Shown piece by piece: positions 49,263 through 55,731 of a stretch of DNA of 64,000 bases; the stretch's first letter is position 1; every line of letters begins with the position of its first letter. The position numbers and the translations under genes are program-made. The DNA comes from Flavobacterium agrisoli (GTDB lineage Bacteria > Bacteroidota > Bacteroidia > Flavobacteriales > Flavobacteriaceae). The stretch is taken from the NCBI RefSeq assembly GCF_016522065.1, contig NZ_JAEHFV010000001.1, positions 620,001 through 684,000 on the forward strand, given 5' to 3'. The notes below the pieces were generated by a model, which saw only the letters and a program-made list of their open reading frames with translations, had not been told where the DNA came from and ran no database searches.

Positions 49263-49287
49263 CGTAAAACACGTGTTGTCTGTTGGC

Positions 49288-49818
49288 TTATTCTGTAAAT
49301 GCGACGCCCTTATATTCTTTTAGTTCTGAATAAATTGTCGCACCAAGTAGTTTCCATTCTACTACACCGTGAACAAAATATTCAAATTTGTTATTGTCGT
49401 TTGTCGTGTTCACAATGATTGATAATGGTTTCCAGTTTGTCCCACTGACATAGCCTGTTGTTGAAGAGTATGCGCTGATTGGAATATTAACTTGTCCTTC
49501 TTTGTCTTTACTATACTTGATGCCTAAGTAATATTTTGAAATCAATGTTTTTTCCAAGTCAATGTCAATTAAATAAGTGTCATTACTTTTTAAACTGTCT
49601 TCTGAAACAAATTTCCAAGTTTTGATTTGATTTGAGTTTGGCTCTTTATTGTCATTGTCGCCATTGGAATGTCCAACATATGATAAAAGTCCAAATACAA
49701 AAATTATTGAAGCAAATAGTCCAAGTTTTTCACGAATAAGTTTTGTCGCTTTAAAACAGATTAAAATAAAAAACAAGAAAAGTCCAATGTTTAATAAACC
49801 CCATAATAAATATGTCAT
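49288..49818 (-). CDS. Small membrane protein of unknown function
   Basis: A 176-residue protein with two N-terminal hydrophobic segments (LLWGLLNIGLFLFFILIC, then GLFASIIFVFGLLSYVG) joined by a short basic loop. After a polar spacer (SNGDNDNKEPNSNQ) comes a roughly 110-residue beta-rich domain (TWKFVSEDSLK ... WKLLGATIYSELKEYKG). I recognise no family. Both segments run close together, so the C-terminal domain is probably on the same side as the N-terminus or outside if only one spans. It is one unit of the accessory array, with repeat A downstream and repeat B upstream of its start. Confidence 0.65.
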   Translation of the reverse strand: MTYLLWGLLNIGLFLFFILICFKATKLIREKLGLFASIIFVFGLLSYVGHSNGDNDNKEPNSNQIKTWKFVSEDSLKSNDTYLIDIDLEKTLISKYYLGIKYSKDKEGQVNIPISAYSSTTGYVSGTNWKPLSIIVNTTNDNNKFEYFVHGVVEWKLLGATIYSELKEYKGVAFTE

Positions 49819-49856
49819 AGTAGTTTGATTTTAATGGCCTGGGAAGCTTGCAGGCA

Positions 49857-49896
49857 ACTTGTTAATACTCGCATAAAATAACCTACTTAATTCTTA
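49857..49896. repeat. Repeat B, copy 1
   Basis: A 40-base element (core CGCATAAAAT then ACCTACTTAATTCT) shared with 50571-50614 and 51877-51921. It lies between the membrane-protein gene and the ParDE-type unit, beside a GTTAGC box at 49926-49931. Confidence 0.8.
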
Positions 49897-49945
49897 ATAT
49901 ATTATTCCCCAGCATCCTTGTAGCTGTTAGCAGTAGCTTTTTTAT

Positions 49946-50245
49946 TTATTCCGTTAATCTGTTTTCAATACTCATTCTTTCGTGTAAAACTCTAACGACT
50001 TCAATTTCATTTGTTTTGTCTATTTTAAAGAAAATTAAATGCGATTTTACTTTTGAAAATCTATATGATTTTCGAATTTTTCCGAAGTCACGAGCCATAT
50101 CAAAATTATCGACGATATATTCAATTTCGTCAATAATTAAGTTATAATATCGATTTGCTTGTTCGACAGACCAATTTTCTGCTGTATAAATCCAAATGTT
50201 ATTAATATCTTCTAATGCCTTTTCACTAATTATATATTTTGACAT
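49946..50245 (-). CDS. parE: ParE/RelE-type toxin
   Basis: A 99-residue protein of the ParE/RelE fold: an opening SEKALEDINNIWIYTAENWS, the helix pair around NRYYNLIIDEIEYI, and the C-terminal strands SHLIFFKIDKTNEIEVVRVLHERM that characterise ParE toxins. ParE toxins poison gyrase while RelE-type members cleave mRNA; the pattern VRVLHERM favours ParE. It starts inside the stop of its antitoxin gene (TAATG overlap), the usual coupled arrangement. Confidence 0.88.
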   Translation of the reverse strand: MSKYIISEKALEDINNIWIYTAENWSVEQANRYYNLIIDEIEYIVDNFDMARDFGKIRKSYRFSKVKSHLIFFKIDKTNEIEVVRVLHERMSIENRLTE

Positions 50246-50490
50246 TATTTTTGAAAACTAGTTTTTAGCATTTCAAGATTTTTATTGCGGTCAAAGTTTT
50301 TAATTTTATTACTCTTTTCACCAATTTTTAGTTCATTGATTAGAGATTTTGTTTTAGTTTCTTCTTGCTCAAAAACTCTTAAAGCAGTTCTAACAACTTC
50401 GCTTACTGAATTATATTTTCCTGTAGCAATTTGTTCATTGATAAAGTTTTCAAAATAGTCTCCTAATAATATTGATGTATTTCGTGCCAT
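50245..50490 (-). CDS. parD: ParD/type II antitoxin
   Basis: An 81-residue ribbon-helix-helix antitoxin. MARNTSILLGDYFENFINEQ and SVSEVVRTALRVFEQEE are the ParD DNA-binding signature; the charged tail wraps the toxin. The frame extends to an ATG at 50517, but that codon lies upstream of the -7 element and inside the operator palindrome. The ATG at 50490, with the family-typical MARNTS start, is therefore used. It overlaps the toxin start by one base. Confidence 0.88.
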   Translation of the reverse strand: MARNTSILLGDYFENFINEQIATGKYNSVSEVVRTALRVFEQEETKTKSLINELKIGEKSNKIKNFDRNKNLEMLKTSFQK

Positions 50491-50505
50491 AATTTTTCTT
50501 TTTAC

Positions 50506-50526
50506 CAAAGGTACCAATAATTGGTA
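50506..50526 (-). promoter_or_regulatory. Autoregulatory promoter-operator of the parDE pair
   Basis: A 15-base perfect palindrome, TACCAAT-A-ATTGGTA (50512-50526), overlaps a -7 element that reads TACCTTTG on the minus strand (50506-50513). The palindrome would therefore block the promoter when bound, as expected for a ParD-ParE repressor complex. The start codon is 16 bases downstream. Confidence 0.7.
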
Positions 50527-50570
50527 TTAAATTTATTTTTTTTTCAGTTTTTTACACAAAAGTTACAGCT

Positions 50571-50614
50571 AACTCATTTATAATCACATAAAATTGACCT
50601 ACTTAATTCTAAAG
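50571..50614. repeat. Repeat B, copy 2
   Basis: Same 40-45-base element as at 49857 and 51877, here preceded by a GCTAAC box (50568-50573) at the start side of the ParDE unit and joined directly to repeat C copy 2. Confidence 0.82.
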
Positions 50615-50679
50615 ATTTTAATCCTTTTATAAAAACCAAAAACCCGCTCTTCGAAGTCTCCTGACTTCGAACTTTTTTA
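50612..50679. repeat. Repeat C copy 2 with a terminator-like hairpin
   Basis: The first 23 bases repeat 48708-48730. The rest holds a perfect TTCGAAGT / ACTTCGAA stem (50650-50671) followed by six T, a terminator-like hairpin pointing to the + strand. Confidence 0.7.
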
Positions 50680-50708
50680 AATGTTATTGTAAAAAGTAAA
50701 TCATCCAA

Positions 50709-50846
50709 AAGTCTCCCAACTTTTTCCGTGAATGTCTTTAGAGCGTATTTTCTCTTGTTGGGTGTCTATTGAAATCGATGCGAAGTCGGAGACATTCGCA
50801 CAGCCACCACGACAACTTTATTTTAAAAAACTCCTCGCAGAGCGGG
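50709..50846. repeat. Repeat A, copy 2 (138 bp)
   Basis: Second copy of the 138-base repeat found at 49125-49262. It sits between the ParDE unit and the DUF4238 gene. An open frame of 74 codons crosses it but lacks coding character, and I treat it as non-coding. Confidence 0.85.
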
Positions 50847-50904
50847 GGCATTCGCACAGCCACCACGACAACTTTATTTTAAAAAAAGAACTTCTCGAAG
50901 AGTG
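50793..50904. repeat. 56-bp tandem duplication at the end of repeat A
   Basis: The segment beginning CATTCGCACAGCCACCACGA is present twice in tandem, at 50793 and 50849, with a period of 56 bases. The second copy diverges at its end and runs up to the GTTAGC box at 50915. Confidence 0.8.
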
Positions 50905-50915
50905 GGGCTTAGCTG

Positions 50916-51857
50916 TTAGCGGCTGTTTTTATATTTTGTCAGTTGTTCTTCATTAATTGCGAATACAAATTCTTCTGCATATTCAAATAAAAAATCATTA
51001 AGCTTTGTCACTTTTTGCTTGTCAATTTTTATTCGTTCGTATTTCAAATTTTGTTGTTCAAAATGTATGACAATTGCTACTTTCGGATTTATTGGATAAT
51101 ATAACTCAAAATTTTTCACCTTACTGTTTTCATCTTTGTCATTGATTAATAAATTCATTAATGGTTGGTCTGATGTTAAAAATTTTATTTCAGTTTCGTT
51201 TTCATAAAATATAAATTTTATGTTTTCATTTTGGGATAATGAAACAGCTAAAGAGTTTGCAAAAACTAAAGATATGATGTTGGTGTATTTTGGTATTATA
51301 AATTCACTTTTATTGAAAACTAATTCTAAACTATTTTTCATTTTTTTAGTTCTTAAAAATTGAGAACATAAAAAAATCATTGTGAAGAATAATTCATCAT
51401 CATTTTCAAACATTTTTAAGTCTTCAAAATTTTTTATTTTGACAACCTTTTGTCCGTAATTTTCAATAATTGTGTGAAATTCTTCAAATAAATTTGTTCT
51501 TAATAATTCTAATATTTGGGATAGTTTCTCAATTTGTTTTTCTGAATTAGTTTCGAATACATTTTCTTTATCTAATCTTTTTAATCTTGAGTATGATGTG
51601 TAAATGTTTAACAGCTCAAGATTTATTTTTAAAGATACGTTGCAATTACTGTATTGTTTAACTAATTCTTTAAGTATTATTTCTTCTTCAAGTGAAAATT
51701 CTTCCAACGAATAAAAAAATCTTTGTTGAGCAACACCCATTAAGTTTGGTTTTGCAATTTTGTTTTTAGATTTTATATATGAATAAATCTTTTCTTCACA
51801 ACTCCAAGAGCGTAAATATTCTCGCCAAACATAATGATGTTTTCTTTTAGTACTCAT
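50916..51857 (-). CDS. DUF4238 family protein
   Basis: A 313-residue protein. The N-terminus HHYVWREYLRSWS and the central LTSDQPLMNLL match the DUF4238 pattern (HHxxPxxYLxxF and TSDxP). The family is common in accessory regions and of unknown function. The protein is soluble, helical and lysine-rich, with no catalytic motif that I can name. It is the rightmost unit of the array: its stop lies at a GTTAGC box (50915-50920) and its start just below a GCTAAC box (51874-51879). AT content is higher than in the core genes. Confidence 0.72.
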   Translation of the reverse strand: MSTKRKHHYVWREYLRSWSCEEKIYSYIKSKNKIAKPNLMGVAQQRFFYSLEEFSLEEEIILKELVKQYSNCNVSLKINLELLNIYTSYSRLKRLDKENVFETNSEKQIEKLSQILELLRTNLFEEFHTIIENYGQKVVKIKNFEDLKMFENDDELFFTMIFLCSQFLRTKKMKNSLELVFNKSEFIIPKYTNIISLVFANSLAVSLSQNENIKFIFYENETEIKFLTSDQPLMNLLINDKDENSKVKNFELYYPINPKVAIVIHFEQQNLKYERIKIDKQKVTKLNDFLFEYAEEFVFAINEEQLTKYKNSR

Positions 51858-51876
51858 TTTTTATAAAATAACTGCT

Positions 51877-51921
51877 AACTCATTTACACTCGCATAAAAT
51901 TAACCTACTCAACTCTAAAAC
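51877..51921. repeat. Repeat B, copy 3
   Basis: Third copy of the 40-45-base element, at the start side of the DUF4238 gene and at the probable right limit of the array. Confidence 0.82.
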
Positions 51922-52020
51922 AGTATGTTATTCGCAGGTTTACCTTTTTGTTTCAAATATATTATTTTTTCTTGCAAATCTTCAAACTTAATATTCGGTA
52001 TCTATTTAGTTTTAAATCAA

Positions 52021-52152
52021 GTTTGTCTCAGATACTGAGTATTTAGTATTAAATGAATTCCATTTGCTTCAGATACCGAGTATCTAGTATGAAAAGAAAT
52101 CAGTTTGCCTCAGATACCAAGTATCTAGCCTGAAAAGAACCAAGATTACCTT
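52021..52152. repeat. 41-bp tandem direct repeat with an internal dyad
   Basis: Three copies of a 41-base unit (dyads begin at 52030, 52071 and 52112), each with AGATAC-nnn-GTATCT or a one-base variant. A fourth, weaker copy lies near 52153. There is no spacer sequence between units. The dyad spacing of 41 bases is close to four helical turns. The rest of 51922-52281 shows no gene. Confidence 0.8.
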
Positions 52153-52281
52153 AAATACTCGGTTGACAGACTTACTACAGCACTGTTTTTAAAAAAAACA
52201 CTCCAAATAATCAATCTATTACATTTTTTATAGCTTTTTTACTACATTTAATCCTTAACTATTAACCATAAATAAATAATT

Positions 52282-53022
52282 ATGAAAAAACTAGAACGCT
52301 TAAATCTAGCGCGTTTATCAAACCTAGAATTCGGGCAACTCTTAAAAAGCACTTGTGACGAACTTGCAAATTCAGCCGGACTTAACATCACCGACGAGGT
52401 ATTCGTAAATTATATCAACATGCTAGCTGCCAAGTCTGCCGATTATGATAAATCACAACTTCAGATTACCAAAAGCGATGCCACTGCCAAAATTGTTGAA
52501 GCCGATAAGCAAAGAGATAACGCCATTACGGCTTTGTTACGCATCCTTAACGTTTTTGAACTTTCGGATAATACGGCTGAGTTGGAAGCGTACACTAGCC
52601 TTTTTAATTTGTTTACTAATTATAAAGGCATTCAAAACTGGAATTTTGTAGAAGAAACCAACGGCATCGATAATCTGCTGATAGAATTGGAAACTCAAAA
52701 ATACAGTGAGCATCTAACTACTTTGACCATGACCTCTTTTGTAGAACGTATCAAAATTGCCAACGACCAATTTAAGCTACTATTTTCTGAGCGTACTCAG
52801 GAAAAAGCCAACAAGGAAGTGTATGATGTAAAATTGCTTCGTCAGGAAATTACTAAAGTCTATACTGATTTATCGAATTATGTTTTGAGTCTTTCCAAAG
52901 CGTTGGATTCGGAGCAATACAACCGCTCTTTGAACTTACTAAACACCACCCGAAAATATTACTCGGATATGCTGGCGCGCCGCAATAACAAAACCACAAC
53001 TGACGCAGCGGCTGTCAATTAA
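52282..53022 (+). CDS. DUF6261 family protein
   Basis: A 246-residue, almost wholly helical cytosolic protein without signal peptide. The opening KLERLNLARLSNLEFGQL and the middle AEADKQRDNAITALLR-like segment (VEADKQRDNAITALLR) fit the Bacteroidota DUF6261 family. No enzyme motif is seen. These proteins often occur next to repeats or in variable regions, and this one follows the tandem 41-bp repeats. Function unknown. Confidence 0.78.
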   Translation: MKKLERLNLARLSNLEFGQLLKSTCDELANSAGLNITDEVFVNYINMLAAKSADYDKSQLQITKSDATAKIVEADKQRDNAITALLRILNVFELSDNTAELEAYTSLFNLFTNYKGIQNWNFVEETNGIDNLLIELETQKYSEHLTTLTMTSFVERIKIANDQFKLLFSERTQEKANKEVYDVKLLRQEITKVYTDLSNYVLSLSKALDSEQYNRSLNLLNTTRKYYSDMLARRNNKTTTDAAAVN

Positions 53023-53055
53023 TATTCATACACAGATTTTCAACTGACTACATTT

Positions 53056-53157
53056 AACCGCAATGAGCGCAAAGAAAAAATATCAACTTTTATAATTAAC
53101 CATTGGGATTACAAAGCTTTGTGAACCTTTGCGTATTTCTTTGCGAACTTTGCGGTT
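53056..53157. repeat. Long imperfect inverted repeat
   Basis: Left arm AACCGCAATGAGCGCAAAGAA and right arm TTCTTTGCGAACTTTGCGGTT are inverted copies with three or so mismatches, about 60 bases apart. GCAAAGTTCGC-type elements are frequent between flavobacterial genes. It may end transcription of the DUF6261 gene. Confidence 0.6.
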
Positions 53158-53265
53158 ATTTATTTAAATCAAAATCATTTTAGTGAAAACAAAATTTAAC
53201 ACGTATTTATCTTTTTTTAGTAATGCAATCAATAATTTTAGCTTTTTAATTAATTTAATTATACT

Positions 53266-53814
53266 ATGAAAACAACTACATTTATTACTTCTGTTGCTTT
53301 TGGAATTACCATGCTTTTATCTTCGAATGTACAAGCACAAAAATTCCCAAACTTAGACAAGAGCCCAATGGACATGGCGTCTTATCCTAATGATTATAAA
53401 GATGCAAACAAAATAGCAAGAATAATTTACAGCCGTCCGCAATTAAATGGTCGTAGTTTGACAGAATTAATTCCGCAAGGAAAAGTTTGGCGTACAGGTG
53501 CTAACGAAGCATGCGAAATTACTTTTTACAAAGATGTAAAATTAGGAAACACCAAATTAAAAGCGGGGACTTATACCTTGTTTACTTTGGCCGAAAAAGA
53601 CAATTCGTGCACGGTTATCATTAGCAAAGATTTGAATGTTTGGGGAGCTTATACCTACAACGAAAAAAATGATGTAGCACGTTTAAATGTTCCTTTGTCT
53701 CAAGGTGATGAAAAATTAGAAGCTTTTTCTATGGTTTTTACAAAAGGTACCAATGGCATTATTTTGAATATGGGTTGGGATAAATTTAGAGTGGCAATTC
53801 CTTTCACAGAATAA
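53266..53814 (+). CDS. Secreted DUF2911 protein
   Basis: A 182-residue protein. A signal peptide (residues 1-25, ending VQAQ) precedes a DUF2911 domain, recognised by IIYSRPQLNGRSL, GKVWRTGANEACEITF, KAGTYTLFTLA and NVWGAYTYN. The family is widely exported in Bacteroidota and of unknown function. The gene is monocistronic and has a strong terminator. Confidence 0.88.
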   Translation: MKTTTFITSVAFGITMLLSSNVQAQKFPNLDKSPMDMASYPNDYKDANKIARIIYSRPQLNGRSLTELIPQGKVWRTGANEACEITFYKDVKLGNTKLKAGTYTLFTLAEKDNSCTVIISKDLNVWGAYTYNEKNDVARLNVPLSQGDEKLEAFSMVFTKGTNGIILNMGWDKFRVAIPFTE

Positions 53815-53836
53815 AACAACACCCTTTTAACAGCTA

Positions 53837-53886
53837 AGAGCGCAAAGATTTTGAATTTTACTTCTAAATCTTTGCGCTCTTTTTAT
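53837..53886 (+). terminator. Rho-independent terminator
   Basis: A 15-bp perfect stem AGAGCGCAAAGATTT / AAATCTTTGCGCTCT around a 14-base loop, followed by a T-run. Confidence 0.9.
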
Positions 53887-53931
53887 GTGAATTTTTAAAA
53901 TCTTTACATCCCTTTCTGATATAAAGTGCTG

Positions 53932-55686
53932 TTAAAAATCAAATTTATAATTTGCTCCCACAACTACCTGAAATCCTTGAACCGGATAATTCAACCATTT
54001 TTCATAATTCTGGTTGGCGATATTGTTAAAACGTAAAAAAGCCGTAAGTCTTTCGCTATGTTTGTAGCCTACATGTGCGTTGGCATCAAAATAACTTTCT
54101 AAAGTAATCGGTGCATAATTAATAAAAGTGGCCAAATCAGAATTAATTTGTAAATCTTTACGCTCGCCTACATAAAAGATATTAAATCCGGCAAACCATT
54201 TTGGAGTAATTTGTACATCAAGAGTCGAACTCAATTGCATAGTGGGTAAATTCCAGGCTTCTTGCTGCTCATCGGTTTTATAACTGTTAAAAGTACCGTT
54301 AATTCCGAAAGTAACATTCTCCGAAAAATCGGCTTTTAATTCCGCATAAAAACGGGTCGTACTAATATCATCATACACTACCCCAAAAGAATTTCCAAAA
54401 GCATAGTCTTGATTTGCGCTATTTTCGGTAAAATTATTACTTTTAAACAAAGCTTTATTGTTTTCAGAAAGATACGAACCGCTAATGTTATAACTGATAT
54501 TATTAGCCAATTTACCTTTTAAGCCAACAAAAGCATCGTATAAATTACTGGTCGGCTCAATTAATAAAGTGGGAGATAAAAACGGATTTTGACTTACTAA
54601 ATTAGCATACGAATTTTGGTTTAAAGTCCCTTGTGCCCCAGCATAAAATATCATCAAATCATTTACGATTTTGTACGACGCATTTACCTGAGGATACACA
54701 AAGAATTTATTTCTAGAACCTTCGTTATCCATACTGTAAAACAATCCGGCACCCAATTTTAAAGTCCAATCGTCTTCATTTAAAACAAAACTAGGCACGA
54801 TTCCAAAGTTGGTAAAACCGTATTTAATATCGGTAACATTTGTTTGTTGGTAGTTGTTTTTAAAATTGCCACCCACATAATCCACAATTACATCGGTTTT
54901 AATATCAAAATCCATGATGTTCACTTTAAAAGAAGGCTTGACATAAAAGCGGTTTTCGGCCGAATCAAAACCATCCATAAATCGGGTATAATTAACGTTT
55001 ACTTTTTCAAAAACGCTTTCCGAAAATGCTATATTTCCACCTAAAGTTATCGTATTATACACGTGTTTTGGCGAAATACTTTCAAGCAGCATTTCTCTAT
55101 CATCTAAAGATAAAGTCGAGCCAAAACCCTCTGGTAAACCATACCAATTATAAATTTGATTTTGATAACCGGCTTCAACATTCCAGGACATATAACGATC
55201 GTTCATTCCGTAAGCCAGATTTAATGAAGTATCGTAAAATTCATCATTCAATTCAACCTCTTTAATTCCGCCTTGCGAAGAATGATGACGAAACATTCCT
55301 GCTACATAATCGTTATTTCCTAAATCTTGCGTAACAAATAATTCGCCAATTAAAGTACCGTAATTTCCAACACCCAAAGTAGCATAATTACCAAAAGTAC
55401 GTTCGCGTTTGGCTTTTTCAACTCCTTCTGCTTTACCTTTAGATGGTGTAAAAGTAGAAGCTACTGGAAATGAAAAAATGTTGTAATTAATGGTTTCTTT
55501 GGCTTTATTTCCTTCGTCTTCCAAAGGAGGATTGTCTTTTATTTTGTAGGCATCCGAAATAGTGGGTGTGTAGGGCTTTACTACATTTACTGTTTGCGAA
55601 CCAATTGTTTTGTCCTTTTCCTGAGCAAAACCAAAGTGTACAACAAGTAATAAAGCAATACTAATTTTATTTTGAATCGAAATCAT
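53932..55686 (-). CDS. TonB-receptor-like outer-membrane barrel protein
   Basis: A 584-residue outer-membrane protein. A signal peptide (SIALLLVVHFGFAQ) leads to about 60 residues with a periplasmic-type linker (TVNVVKPYTPTISDAYKIKD). The rest, ending VGANYKFDF with a C-terminal aromatic, is a beta-barrel of the TonB-dependent-receptor type (alternating pattern, NYTRFMDGFD, YASVNASY-like strands). It lacks a recognisable plug domain and TonB box. It follows the TPR gene by 45 bases on the same strand, so the two likely act together. Confidence 0.78.
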   Translation of the reverse strand: MISIQNKISIALLLVVHFGFAQEKDKTIGSQTVNVVKPYTPTISDAYKIKDNPPLEDEGNKAKETINYNIFSFPVASTFTPSKGKAEGVEKAKRERTFGNYATLGVGNYGTLIGELFVTQDLGNNDYVAGMFRHHSSQGGIKEVELNDEFYDTSLNLAYGMNDRYMSWNVEAGYQNQIYNWYGLPEGFGSTLSLDDREMLLESISPKHVYNTITLGGNIAFSESVFEKVNVNYTRFMDGFDSAENRFYVKPSFKVNIMDFDIKTDVIVDYVGGNFKNNYQQTNVTDIKYGFTNFGIVPSFVLNEDDWTLKLGAGLFYSMDNEGSRNKFFVYPQVNASYKIVNDLMIFYAGAQGTLNQNSYANLVSQNPFLSPTLLIEPTSNLYDAFVGLKGKLANNISYNISGSYLSENNKALFKSNNFTENSANQDYAFGNSFGVVYDDISTTRFYAELKADFSENVTFGINGTFNSYKTDEQQEAWNLPTMQLSSTLDVQITPKWFAGFNIFYVGERKDLQINSDLATFINYAPITLESYFDANAHVGYKHSERLTAFLRFNNIANQNYEKWLNYPVQGFQVVVGANYKFDF

Positions 55687-55731
55687 TCTTATCTATTTAT
55701 TGAAACATTCTTTTTTGTGTTCGGAATGTTT

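Noticed and set aside
49288..49818. Toxin-immunity or CBASS-type effector role for the small two-helix protein
   Set aside because: No partner enzyme or effector motif is visible; two membrane helices alone do not support it.
50732..50956. 74-codon + strand frame across repeat A copy 2
   Set aside because: It covers the tandem duplication and repeated DNA and has no matching frame in copy 1.
52021..52170. CRISPR array
   Set aside because: The 41-bp units are adjacent with no unique spacers, only three clear copies exist, and no cas gene is present.
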